Below, piece after piece: positions 7,070 to 15,300 of a stretch of 16,752 nt of DNA (positions are counted from its first letter, which is position 1; each line of letters starts with the position of its first letter). This DNA is from Bacteroidota bacterium (GTDB taxonomy: Bacteria > Bacteroidota > Bacteroidia > Cytophagales > Cyclobacteriaceae), in contig JAEZGH010000082.1 in NCBI GenBank assembly GCA_023417065.1, positions 1 to 16,752 of the forward strand, given 5' to 3'. A program made the position numbers and the translations under genes. The notes under the pieces are model-generated. The model worked only from the letters and a program-made list of their open reading frames with translations, ran no database searches and was not told the DNA's origin.

Positions 7070-8209
7070 ATGCTTAACAGAAGAAGCCTCCGCATCAAAG
7101 TCATGCAAAGCCTGTTTGCTCTCGAGCAATGCCGGGATGCCAATTACGAACTATGCCTTGACAAAATAAACGAGACTTTTGCACCCGACCTCAATTCGAT
7201 GGAGGTTCAGGACAAGGCTTTCCTCAATTCCCAGAAAAAAACCGCGGCAAAGCTTTTTGAAAAGGCCTTCGCAAGTGGTGAACACGCTGTTGAGCATGAA
7301 GACCCGAAAATTCAGAAAGCCGTTAACGACTGCTTTCACTTCTATACAACGCAGTCGAAAAAGGATGCTTCTTTTTTCCTCAAAAATCTGATCAGCGAAG
7401 TAGAACGCATTTACGACCATTACATCGCTGTCCTGTCATTACCCGTCGCTTTCGCGGAAGTTGCCGCCGTCGATAAGAAGGTTAGTCACAAAAACTTTCT
7501 CAGTAATGCATGGATAAAAGCGCTTCAGGATCACGAAGAACTTCGGAAGCAGGCCCTGAAGCTCGGCAAGCACTGGAACGACAAGCAGGACAAAGTGAAA
7601 AGCTGGTTCCGGGATGTCGTCCGCCAGGACAGCGAATACCTTGTGTACCTTGACCGAAAAACCATTTCACTCGAGGACCAGAAGAAATTTGTGAATCACC
7701 TCTTCAAAAAGGTGATTCTGGGAAAGACGATTATCAACGAGCATTTTGAGGAGGAGGTGCTGCGCTGGGCCGAAGACAAGGAGATTGTGAAAGGCATGGT
7801 GGAAAAAAGTGTGAAGTCCTATGACCCGGCCGGTGAGGGTAAGCTTACACTTTTCACGCTTTCGGTTAATTGGGACGAGGACAAGGAATTCATTGAAAAG
7901 CTCTACAATTCAGCAACTTCGCTGGATTCTTATTACAAGGATCTGATTGCCCAGAACACCCGGAACTGGGAGGTAGACCGTCTGCCGCTGACGGATCGCA
8001 TGATTCTCGAAATGGCTATTGCGGAGCTGCTGGTTTTCCCGAATATTCCCGTTAAGGTTACGATTAACGAATACATCGAGCTGGCGAAGAACTACAGTAC
8101 TCCTAACAGTCGTCAGTTCATCAACGGTATACTGGACGTAATTGCCAAGGATTTGAAGGAAAAAGGTACTTTAAAGAAAAGTGGTCGCGGTTTGATTGAT
8201 AATAAATAA
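7070..8209 (+). CDS. nusB: NusB transcription antitermination factor, long Bacteroidota form
   Basis: A 379-residue protein. Its first residues, MLNRRSLRIKVMQSLFALEQ, match the N-terminal helix of NusB. The C-terminal part, about residues 275-360, matches the rest of the fold: LPLTDRMILEMAIAEL, then IPVKVTINEYIELAKNYS and NSRQFINGILD. NusB binds NusE (S10) and boxA RNA in the rRNA antitermination complex. E. coli NusB is about 139 residues; here some 230-250 highly charged, helical-looking residues separate the two parts. Long NusB is, as I recall, normal in this phylum. The frame is open back to an ATG at 6995, but that lies inside the terminator; 7070 gives the canonical N-terminus. The next gene, ytxH-like, follows after 135 bp. 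Confidence 0.92.
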   Translation: MLNRRSLRIKVMQSLFALEQCRDANYELCLDKINETFAPDLNSMEVQDKAFLNSQKKTAAKLFEKAFASGEHAVEHEDPKIQKAVNDCFHFYTTQSKKDASFFLKNLISEVERIYDHYIAVLSLPVAFAEVAAVDKKVSHKNFLSNAWIKALQDHEELRKQALKLGKHWNDKQDKVKSWFRDVVRQDSEYLVYLDRKTISLEDQKKFVNHLFKKVILGKTIINEHFEEEVLRWAEDKEIVKGMVEKSVKSYDPAGEGKLTLFTLSVNWDEDKEFIEKLYNSATSLDSYYKDLIAQNTRNWEVDRLPLTDRMILEMAIAELLVFPNIPVKVTINEYIELAKNYSTPNSRQFINGILDVIAKDLKEKGTLKKSGRGLIDNK

Positions 8210-8280
8210 TTTGTCGATGCATTTTTGTTGAGGGCATATTTTTTCCGTCTGTGGGAGCCGTCTTGAATTCCCGTCCGGCG

Positions 8281-8304
8281 TTTGTTAAAATTTGTTAAAA
8301 TTTT
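8281..8304 (+). repeat. Tandem 10-bp AT-rich repeat upstream of the YtxH gene
   Basis: Two perfect adjacent copies of TTTGTTAAAA (8281-8290 and 8291-8300) are followed by TTTTG, the start of a third partial copy. They lie 41-64 bp before the ATG at 8345 in the 135-bp gap after nusB. A 10-bp period places the A/T tracts on one face of the helix, as in curved or UP-like DNA. The rest of the gap holds only a weak hairpin (about 8216-8236, 4-bp stem) with T's after it, and I could not settle on a -7 box. Confidence 0.6.
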
Positions 8305-8344
8305 GAATTTGCACTCGAACCGACACTAATTGTAAAATAGTTTT

Positions 8345-8653
8345 ATGGGCAAAAAAAGTGGAAATACGCTGTTAGCATTTCTTGCCGGGGCGGCTACTGG
8401 AGCACTGCTGGGAATTCTTTACGCGCCGGATACAGGTGTTAACACCAGGGAGAAGCTATCGTTTCAACTGGATAAATATCGCGATATGCTGCAGCAGCTT
8501 ATCGACGATTTTGTTTCAGGCAAGGAAACCCCTCTGACATCTGAGGCCAAATCACAGGGACAACGTGTGGTTGACGAGGCGAAGACGAAAGCAGAAAGGT
8601 TGCTTGAAGACGTCGACGAGCTCCTTGAGCAGATTCGCGGGAAAAAGGCTTAA
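8345..8653 (+). CDS. YtxH-family small membrane-anchored protein
   Basis: A 102-residue protein with one N-terminal hydrophobic segment (residues about 8-27, LLAFLAGAATGALLGILYAP). The family hallmark follows: a glycine/alanine-rich helix, then APDTGVNTREKL. The remainder is a charged amphipathic helix (e.g. EAKTKAERLLEDVDELLEQI) that probably forms a coiled coil. YtxH proteins are linked to general stress in Firmicutes, but their molecular role is not established. Start ATG 8345 has no Shine-Dalgarno. The DUF1573 lipoprotein gene starts 71 bp after the stop with no obvious promoter between, so they may be co-transcribed. Confidence 0.85.
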   Translation: MGKKSGNTLLAFLAGAATGALLGILYAPDTGVNTREKLSFQLDKYRDMLQQLIDDFVSGKETPLTSEAKSQGQRVVDEAKTKAERLLEDVDELLEQIRGKKA

Positions 8654-8691
8654 GCAGAAACTTTTTAAACCAAAACACATTTAACAAGACA

Positions 8692-8710
8692 GTGCTGCTG
8701 CGAGCAGTAC
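8692..8710 (+). other. Short stem-loop in the leader of the DUF1573 gene
   Basis: GTGCTGCT (8692-8699) pairs with AGCAGTAC (8703-8710) in an 8-bp stem with one wobble and a three-base loop, GCG. It ends 14 bp before the ATG at 8725 and is followed by the A-rich GCAAAAAAACAATC, which may be the ribosome-loading site. No T-tract follows, so it is not a plus-strand terminator. It may be a processing or stability element; role unknown. Confidence 0.45.
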
Positions 8711-8724
8711 GCAAAAAAACAATC

Positions 8725-9267
8725 ATGAAGCAGTTTGCAGTAAAGTTGGTGGTGGTGATGGCAGTTATCGGCGGTCTCGCCACCGGATGTAAAGACAGGA
8801 ATGCAGAGAAACGCATTGCTGCGCTTGAAAACGAGATCCGTGAATTGAAGGGAGCGAAAAGCTCCGGAGTGGAAAGCAACGCCAGCCCCATTGCGGTCGA
8901 GAGTGAACCTGCCGGCCCGACAGCCAGCATCACATTCGATAAGCTCGAACACGATTTTGGTACAATCAAAGAGGGCGAAGTCGTTGAGTACAACTTCACT
9001 TTTACGAATACAGGAGAAATTCCCCTGGTGATTCAGGATGCGCGTCCTTCCTGCGGATGTACAGCTCCTGACTGGACTAAAACACCGGTTCCGGTTGGAG
9101 GCAAGGGATTCGTGAAGGCCAGCTTCAACAGTAAGAATCAAACCAACTTGCAGAACAAGACCATCACTGTAGTGGCTAACACAAAGCCGGAACAAACAGT
9201 GTTGCGTTTCAGGGCTATGGTCCAGTCTAAACCACAGCAGCCTGACGAAGGGCCGCTGAGACAATAA
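8725..9267 (+). CDS. DUF1573 lipoprotein
   Basis: A 180-residue probable lipoprotein. The signal (VKLVVVMAVIGGLATGC) ends in a lipobox-like ATGC with Cys22 as the lipid-modified residue. A short heptad-like helix follows (EKRIAALENEIRELK, residues 29-42), then a linker, then the DUF1573 Ig-like domain (about residues 69-168). That domain has FDKLEHDFGTIKEGE, the FTFTNTGEIPLVI strands and the conserved SCGCT (Cys110, Cys112). DUF1573 proteins are very common in Bacteroidota; their function is not known. An in-frame GTG at 8692 would add 11 residues before the signal and lies in the leader hairpin, so ATG 8725 is chosen. The gene ends at a strong terminator. Confidence 0.92.
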   Translation: MKQFAVKLVVVMAVIGGLATGCKDRNAEKRIAALENEIRELKGAKSSGVESNASPIAVESEPAGPTASITFDKLEHDFGTIKEGEVVEYNFTFTNTGEIPLVIQDARPSCGCTAPDWTKTPVPVGGKGFVKASFNSKNQTNLQNKTITVVANTKPEQTVLRFRAMVQSKPQQPDEGPLRQ

Positions 9268-9288
9268 GGAATTTTTGGAAGCTTATTG

Positions 9289-9327
9289 ATCCCAATCCGG
9301 CGCGGTCGGATTGGGATTTTCTTTTTA
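9289..9327 (+). terminator. Strong intrinsic terminator after the DUF1573 gene
   Basis: A perfect 11-bp stem, ATCCCAATCCG (9289-9299) with CGGATTGGGAT (9307-9317), has a 7-base loop and is followed by TTTTCTTTTT. It begins 22 bp after the DUF1573 stop. Confidence 0.92.
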
Positions 9328-9342
9328 ATTAAGATACCTTTG
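9311..9342 (+). promoter_or_regulatory. Putative yajC promoter overlapping the terminator
   Basis: TTG at 9311-9313 (inside the terminator's right arm), a 21-bp spacer and TACCTTTG at 9335-9342 (exact TAnnTTTG) form a Bacteroidota-type promoter. The ATG of yajC is 27 bp downstream of the -7 box. Element spacing is identical to that before nusB. Confidence 0.55.
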
Positions 9343-9368
9343 AACGCTTTAAAAAAACATTAAAACCT

Positions 9369-9677
9369 ATGTACTCAATTCTTGCCCAGGCTCAATCAGG
9401 TCAAAGTGCACTTCCTACCTGGATTATGTTTGGAGCGATGGCGCTGATTTTCTATTTCTTCATGATCCGTCCGCAACAGAAGAAAGCAAAGGATCAGAAA
9501 AAGTTTATCGAAGACATCAAGAAAGGTGATTACGTTGTCACCATCGGTGGCGCCCATGGACACGTTGCTGACCTCGAAGGAGAAACTTTCGTTCTCGAAG
9601 TAGAAAAGGGTGGTCGCATTCGTTTCAATAAATCAGCAATAAGCCTCGAAGCAACGAAAGCGGCTAACAAAAAGTAA
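9369..9677 (+). CDS. yajC: Preprotein translocase accessory subunit YajC
   Basis: A 102-residue inner-membrane protein with one transmembrane helix (residues about 18-36, TWIMFGAMALIFYFFMI). The signature RPQQKKAKDQKKF follows directly, then a cytoplasmic domain with GDYVVTIGGAHGHVADLEGETFVLEV. These are the standard YajC features and length. YajC associates with SecDF-YidC and supports Sec-dependent export. The gene has its own predicted promoter and is followed after 6 bp by the YbbR-like gene. Confidence 0.96.
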   Translation: MYSILAQAQSGQSALPTWIMFGAMALIFYFFMIRPQQKKAKDQKKFIEDIKKGDYVVTIGGAHGHVADLEGETFVLEVEKGGRIRFNKSAISLEATKAANKK

Positions 9678-9683
9678 GTCGCC

Positions 9684-10622
9684 ATGAACGGGCTTTCGGC
9701 GATACTTCGGAACTTCAGACTAAGCCGCAGGAACTGGAAAGCCGTAGCTCTTTGCTTTATTGCGGCTACCATTTTCTGGTTATTCAATGCCCTGAATAAA
9801 AACTACTCCACCAACATCAACTTCCCGATCGAGTTCGAATACGACCGGGAAAGCTTTATCGCTGTTGAGCCCTTGCCCACCTCTGTCAGGATCAATGTCA
9901 GCGGTATTGGCTGGGATCTCTTTCGCCGAAGTGTCGGCCTGAAAGTGCCGCCCCTGGTGGTTCCGCTGGAGAAACCCGCTGAGGTGAAAAAAATCGTAGC
10001 CGTCCCAGCGTTGTTTGCCCATCAGCTGGAACGGTTCGATATCAATTTTATGCTGACCGATACGCTGCGGGTCGCGATCGAACCGATCGAAAAGCGATGG
10101 CTTACGCTTAGACTTGACGTTAAGGCCATCAACCTGCAGCCAAATCATGTCAGGACGAGCGAGCCAAAGCTAACTCCTGACTCCATTGAGGTGAGTGGCC
10201 CCGCTCCCCTCGTCCGCGCATTCATCGAACCGGTTTATCTTAAACTGGCAGATGCCGACATCGACCGCGATTATGACGAAGATGTTGATGTCGAACTTCT
10301 GAACAATGACTTTATTCAGCGGAACCCACCCAGGGTGCATGTTTCCTTCAAGGTAGATCGCCTGATTGAAATGGAGGATTCCATTCCGCTGCGCATTATC
10401 AACTACCCAAAAGAAGCCAATCCCTACCTCGGCATCAAGGCGTTGCCGTGCAGGTTCTCTATTCCGGAAAGTAAGATGAACCAATATTCGCCAGACTCAG
10501 TTTTCGCTGTTGTTGACCTCAGGAATTTTGTTGGCGGCACCCAACAGATTAAGCCTGTTGTCTCGGGTCTTCCGCCTTATTCCGAAGTCCATCGAATCGA
10601 TTCTGTTTACGTCAAATTCTAA
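9684..10622 (+). CDS. YbbR-like (CdaR-related) membrane-anchored protein
   Basis: A 312-residue protein with a short cytoplasmic N-terminus, one transmembrane helix (about residues 19-37, WKAVALCFIAATIFWLFN) and a large periplasmic part of all-beta YbbR-like repeats. Typical repeat features are INFPIEFEY near the start, EPKLTPDSIEVSGP (the x-P-x-x-V-x-V/I-x-GP type signature, about residues 160-173) and a later DSIPLRI. In Firmicutes, YbbR/CdaR regulates the diadenylate cyclase CdaA. No cyclase is encoded here, so that role is not shown. The gene is 6 bp from yajC and its TAA overlaps the ATG of coaE (TAATG), implying coupled translation. Confidence 0.82.
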   Translation: MNGLSAILRNFRLSRRNWKAVALCFIAATIFWLFNALNKNYSTNINFPIEFEYDRESFIAVEPLPTSVRINVSGIGWDLFRRSVGLKVPPLVVPLEKPAEVKKIVAVPALFAHQLERFDINFMLTDTLRVAIEPIEKRWLTLRLDVKAINLQPNHVRTSEPKLTPDSIEVSGPAPLVRAFIEPVYLKLADADIDRDYDEDVDVELLNNDFIQRNPPRVHVSFKVDRLIEMEDSIPLRIINYPKEANPYLGIKALPCRFSIPESKMNQYSPDSVFAVVDLRNFVGGTQQIKPVVSGLPPYSEVHRIDSVYVKF

Positions 10623-11224
10623 TGTCGGCTACCCTTCAAATTGGTATTACAGGAGGCATCGGGTCCGGCAAAAGTCTGGTGTGCCAGGTATTCAAAACGC
10701 TGGGAATTCCCGTGTACGATTCCGATCACCGGGCGAAAGCTTTAATGACCACAGATGGAATACTTATATCACAGATAAAGAAAGAATTCGGTGATTTGTC
10801 ATATGACGATCATGGCCTAAACCGTCGATACCTGGCTGAGACGGTTTTCAGTGACAAGACTAAACTGGAAAAGCTGAATCAGCTTGTTCATCCGAGAGTG
10901 GGGGTTGATTACGCGAACTGGATGTCGCGGCACAAGGGTTTCCCGTACGTATTGAAGGAAGCTGCATTGTTGTACGAAAGTGGGTCTTATCGGATGCTGG
11001 ACAAGGTTATCATGGTGTATGCTGATGAGCATACACGTATCAGACGCGTGCTGGCGCGGGACGCGCATCGGACGTATCAGCAGGTGAGGGACATAATTAA
11101 ACAACAATGGCCTGACGAAGAAAAGACGGCGCGGGCAGATTATGTTCTCTTGAATGATGAAAGCGTGTTGCTCATTCCCCAGATCCTTGATCTTCATAAT
11201 GAATTTTTAAACTTCGCTCGTTGA
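10622..11224 (+). CDS. coaE: Dephospho-CoA kinase
   Basis: A 200-residue cytoplasmic kinase of normal length, phosphorylating the 3'-OH of dephospho-CoA in the last step of coenzyme A synthesis. The N-terminal P-loop GITGGIGSGKS (residues 8-18, Lys17) and the VYDSDHRAKALM segment (31-42), with its conserved acidic residue, identify CoaE. FPYVLKEAALLYESG and the lid region DEHTRIRRVLARDAHR also fit the family. ATG 10622 overlaps the stop of the YbbR-like gene by one base. A weak hairpin (CTCGT 11217-11221 with ACGAG 11228-11232, then TCTTTTC) spans its stop codon and could be a modest terminator. Confidence 0.95.
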   Translation: MSATLQIGITGGIGSGKSLVCQVFKTLGIPVYDSDHRAKALMTTDGILISQIKKEFGDLSYDDHGLNRRYLAETVFSDKTKLEKLNQLVHPRVGVDYANWMSRHKGFPYVLKEAALLYESGSYRMLDKVIMVYADEHTRIRRVLARDAHRTYQQVRDIIKQQWPDEEKTARADYVLLNDESVLLIPQILDLHNEFLNFAR

Positions 11225-11239
11225 ACGACGAGTCTTTTC
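11217..11239 (+). terminator. Weak candidate terminator at the end of coaE
   Basis: CTCGT (11217-11221) and ACGAG (11228-11232) form a 5-bp stem over a 6-base loop that includes the coaE stop, followed by TCTTTTC. The stem is short, so any termination is probably partial. It is the only candidate separating coaE from the efflux operon. Confidence 0.3.
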
Positions 11240-11269
11240 AACGTGTTATATCTTTTCTCTCAAACGAAT

Positions 11270-12322
11270 ATGCTTATTGACAGAACGCTGGTTGCCTTGA
11301 TTTTTTGCGGACTTGTATTCGCTTCCTGTAAAAAAGAAAAGACAACGGCCGGGGGACCGCGGCAACAAGGTGTGATGAACGCCGACGGATTTATTGTTCA
11401 AAAGAAAACGATCAGTGACCGGGTGGAAGTACCTGGTACGCTACTGCCGGCAGAGGTCACGGAAATCAGGGCTGAAGTCAGCGGAAGGGTCGTCGCATTA
11501 AATATTCAGGAGGGAAAGACGGTACAGAAGGGAACCCTGTTGGTGAAGTTATTCGATGGCGACCTTCAGGCACAACTGAAGAAACTTGAGGTGCAGTTGG
11601 AAATTGCTGCCAAGACGGAAGAACGGCAGCGCGACTTGCTCGCGATCAGTGGTATCAGTCAACAGGACTATGACCTCAGTGCCCTCCAGGTGGAAAACCT
11701 TCGCGCGGATATTGAAGCTGTCAGGATTGCGATTTCAAAAACGGAAATCCGCGCACCCTATACAGGACGCCTTGGTTTGCGCCAGGTGAGTTTGGGCGCA
11801 CTGCTTTCACCCAATGATATTGTTACTTCAATAAGCCAGGTGGATTATCTCAAGCTTGAGTTTTCTATCCCTGAGAAATACGCCAACGAGGCCCGTCCGG
11901 GTTCGACGGTGATCTTCCGCGTCGACGGAGGAAAGAGCAATCACTATGCATCGGTGATTGCAACTGAGAACACGGTTGAGGCAGCGACTCGTACGCTGCG
12001 CGTTCGTGCGCGTGTGAATGAGCAGCACTCCGAACTGGTGCCCGGAACATTCGCCAGGGTCAGTCTGCAGCTCGGCCAGGATTCAAACGCCTTACTCGTT
12101 CCCTCGCAGGCAGTAATCCCGCAGGCTCGTGGCAAACAGATGATCCTGCTGCGCAAAGACAGTGTGCATTTCGTGAACGTGGAAACAGGTCTTCGTGACT
12201 CCGCGTTTGTTCAAATCCTGACAGGTGTTAAAGAAGGGGATACCGTCCTTACCACCGGGCTGATGGCCATTCGCCCGGAGAGCAGGGTTCGCGTGGCCAA
12301 TGTTAAACGTTACGGTGAGTGA
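11270..12322 (+). CDS. RND efflux periplasmic adaptor (membrane fusion protein), lipoprotein
   Basis: A 350-residue adaptor linking an RND pump to its outer-membrane channel. The lipoprotein signal MLIDRTLVALIFCGLVFASC (Cys20) implies anchoring by lipid. The lipoyl/barrel-sandwich halves are visible as EIRAEVSGRVVALNIQEGKTV and KTEIRAPYTGRLG, separated by a helical hairpin (about residues 102-156). A beta-barrel region follows (LKLEFSIPEKYANEARPGS), then the membrane-proximal part (VPSQAVIP and GVKEGDTVLTTGL). An in-frame GTG at 11243 would add nine residues, but ATG 11270 places the signal peptide at the N-terminus. It is the first gene of adaptor - pump - channel; the pump ATG lies 10 bp after its stop. 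Substrate not deducible. Confidence 0.93.
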   Translation: MLIDRTLVALIFCGLVFASCKKEKTTAGGPRQQGVMNADGFIVQKKTISDRVEVPGTLLPAEVTEIRAEVSGRVVALNIQEGKTVQKGTLLVKLFDGDLQAQLKKLEVQLEIAAKTEERQRDLLAISGISQQDYDLSALQVENLRADIEAVRIAISKTEIRAPYTGRLGLRQVSLGALLSPNDIVTSISQVDYLKLEFSIPEKYANEARPGSTVIFRVDGGKSNHYASVIATENTVEAATRTLRVRARVNEQHSELVPGTFARVSLQLGQDSNALLVPSQAVIPQARGKQMILLRKDSVHFVNVETGLRDSAFVQILTGVKEGDTVLTTGLMAIRPESRVRVANVKRYGE

Positions 12323-12325
12323 GGA
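12321..12325 (+). promoter_or_regulatory. Ribosome-binding site of the RND pump gene
   Basis: GAGGA at 12321-12325 lies 7 bp before ATG 12333 and overlaps the adaptor stop codon. It supports 12333 over the in-frame ATG at 12300. It is one of the few clear Shine-Dalgarno-like sequences in the window. Confidence 0.6.
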
Positions 12326-12332
12326 CTGGACT

Positions 12333-15300
12333 ATGAACATATCTGAATTAAGCTTAAGACGTCCTGTACTGGCATTTGTAATGAACATCGTGCTGGTACT
12401 TTTTGGTGTGATCGGCTTCACGTCCCTTGGTGTGAGGGACTACCCCGCTATCGACCCGCCAATCATTAACGTAAGCACGACCTATCCCGGAGCGAATGCT
12501 GACATCATTGAATCACAGATTACCGAACCGCTTGAAAAATCTGTCAATGGCATCCCTGGAATCCGAAATATAACCTCCGGCTCAAGTGTGAGCCGTAGCA
12601 GTATCTCCATTGAGTTTGAACTTGGTGTGGACCTGGAAGCTGCTGCCAACGATGTTCGGGATAAAGTATCGCAGGCGCTGCGGTCGCTGCCCGATGATTT
12701 GCCCAGCCCTCCCGTTGTATCGAAGGCGGATGCTAACTCGAGCCCCATCATTACTATGACGGTTCAGAGCAACACGCGAAATAATCTTGAGCTTACCGAG
12801 TATTGTAACAACGTTCTGGTAGAGCGCCTTCAGACAATCCCTGGTGTGAGTGGGATACAGGTATGGGGCGAGAAGCGGTGGGCGATGCGGATTTGGATTG
12901 ATCCTGCAAAACTCAGCGCCTACGGGCTTACAGCGGTTGATATTCAGCAAGCCCTGAACCGCGAAAATGTTGAGCTACCTTCGGGAAAGATCGCCGGTAA
13001 CAGCACGGAACTTACCGTACGCACTTTTGGACGGCTATTCACCGAGGAAGAATTTTCGAATGTCGTCGTGCGCTCGTCGCCAGATGGAAACGTGCGCCTT
13101 CGCGACGTCGCTCAGGTAGTCCTCGGTCCGGAAAATGAGGAATCCATCCTTCGGGAAAGTAATATTCCCATGGTAGGTCTTGCTATCGTACCGCTACCGG
13201 GATCGAACTATGTGTCGATCTCTGACGAATTTTATCGACGTCTTGAACAAATAAGACGCGATGTTCCGGAAGACATCAGTCTGAACATCGCCCTCGATCA
13301 AACCGTTTTTATCAAGCGTTCCATTACCGAAGTTGTTGAGACGCTGATCATCGCATTCTGTCTGGTGGTCATCGTGATCTATCTGTTCTTCCGGGATTCA
13401 CTGATTGCTCTTCGACCCTTGATCGATATTCCCGTGTCGCTGGTTGCGACATTCTTCATCATGTACCTGTGTGGATTTTCGATAAACGTCCTTACCATGC
13501 TGGGTATCGTTCTCGCCACGGGTCTTGTGGTGGACGACGGGATTGTTGTGACGGAAAATATCTACAAAAAGCTCGAAGGCGGTATGAACAAGTATCAGGC
13601 CGCCAAAGAAGGATCGAAGGAAATCTTCTTCGCTGTAATTTCGACTTCCGTGACGCTGGCGGTGGTGTTCCTGCCAATACTTTTCATGCAGGGATTTACC
13701 GGGAAATTGTTTACTGAATTTGGTGTCGTTGTGGGTGGCGCCGTATTGATCTCAGCTTTCGTATCGCTGACACTGACTCCGGTTCTCAGCGTGAAGCTTA
13801 CGCGAAGCAATCACGAACACTCATGGTTTTACCGCGTGACCGAGCCTTTCTATACCGGAATGGAAACAGGTTACGCAAATGTGCTTTCCAAATTTCTGAA
13901 ACACCGCTGGTTAGCGGTAGCGATAATTCTGGTCTGTTTGGGCGTTACGTACTTCATCGGGACAAACATTCAATCCGAACTCGCCCCCATGGAAGATCGC
14001 AATCAATTCAGGATTCAGCTTTCCGGACCTGAAGGCACGGCTTACGACTACATGGATGACTATGTGCGACGTGTCGTTGAGTTTGTTACCGATTCGGTGC
14101 CTGAATACAAAACTGCGTTGTCGGTGACGGCTCCGGGATTCTCCGGCTCCGGATCTGTAAACTCCGGCTTCGTTCGCGTTACCTTGTCTGATCCCAGTGA
14201 GCGCAACCGCTCACAGCAGGAGATCGTCGACATGGTAAACAGAAACCTTCGCAATTTCACGCAGGGACGCGCATTCACCATTCAGGAACAAACAATTTCT
14301 GTTGACCGTCGTGGTGGCTTGCCCGTGCAGTTCGTAATTCAGAACAACAACTTCGACAAGCTTCAGGAGGTGTTGCCAAAGTTCCTTGAGGCAGCGAACG
14401 ATCACCCGACGCTTCAGCAGGTGGATTCCGATTTGAAGTTCAATAAGCCTGAATTGCGCGTTGAAATCAACCGTCTTAAGGCAACCCAACTCGGTGTTAG
14501 TGTTCAGGACATCTCACAAACACTTCAGCTCGCGTATAGTAACCTGCGCTTCGGCTACTTCACGAAAGAAGGCAAACAGTATCAGGTGATGGGCCAGGTT
14601 GACCGCAATAACCGCGATGACCCTGCCGATTTGAAAAGTCTTTTCGTTCGTACCAACTCAGGAGAACTCATCTCGATCGACAACCTGGTAACGATTACCG
14701 AATCGACCACGCCGCCGACATTGTATCACTTTAACCGTTTCAAATCTGCGACAATTTCCGCAGGACTTGCGCCTGGTAAAACGCTGGGTGATGGTATCAA
14801 AGCCATGGAAGAGATAAAGGCTCAATTACTTGACGATACGTTTGTTACTTCGCTTTCGGGAACGTCGCGTGACTACGCTGAGAGTTCGGGTAACACAGCT
14901 TTCGCCTTCGTGCTTGCGCTGGTGCTGATCTATCTGATCCTTGCGGCGCAGTTCGAAAGTTTTGTCGACCCTCTGACAATTATGTTTACCGTACCTCTGG
15001 CGATTGCCGGAGCCTTGATCTCGCTGTGGTTGTTTGATCAAACGCTGAACATCTTCTCGCAAATTGGTATGATCATGTTGATAGGTTTGGTTACGAAGAA
15101 CGGTATCCTCATCGTTGAATTTGCCAATCAGAAGCGCCTTGAAGGATTGTCGCGGTTTGACGCAGTTCTTGAAGCTTCGCGTCTTCGCCTCCGCCCTATT
15201 TTGATGACAAGTCTCACGATGGCATTAGGGTCGCTGCCCATTGCCATGTCGCTGGGTGCTGCGGCCACGAGTCGTCAGCCACTGGGTATTGTTATCGTCG

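Noticed and set aside
8216..8247. Terminator after nusB (ATGC...GCAT followed by TATTTTTT)
   Set aside because: The stem is only 4 bp over a long loop; too weak to list as a feature.
8692..8724. GTG start giving the DUF1573 protein 11 extra residues
   Set aside because: It would put charged residues ahead of the lipoprotein signal and lies within a stem-loop; ATG 8725 gives a normal signal.
11249..11256. TATCTTTT as a -7 box for the efflux operon
   Set aside because: The last base mismatches the consensus, the nearest TTG upstream is 25 bp away, and it would leave almost no leader.
11243..11269. GTG start for the RND adaptor
   Set aside because: ATG 11270 directly precedes a standard lipoprotein signal peptide.
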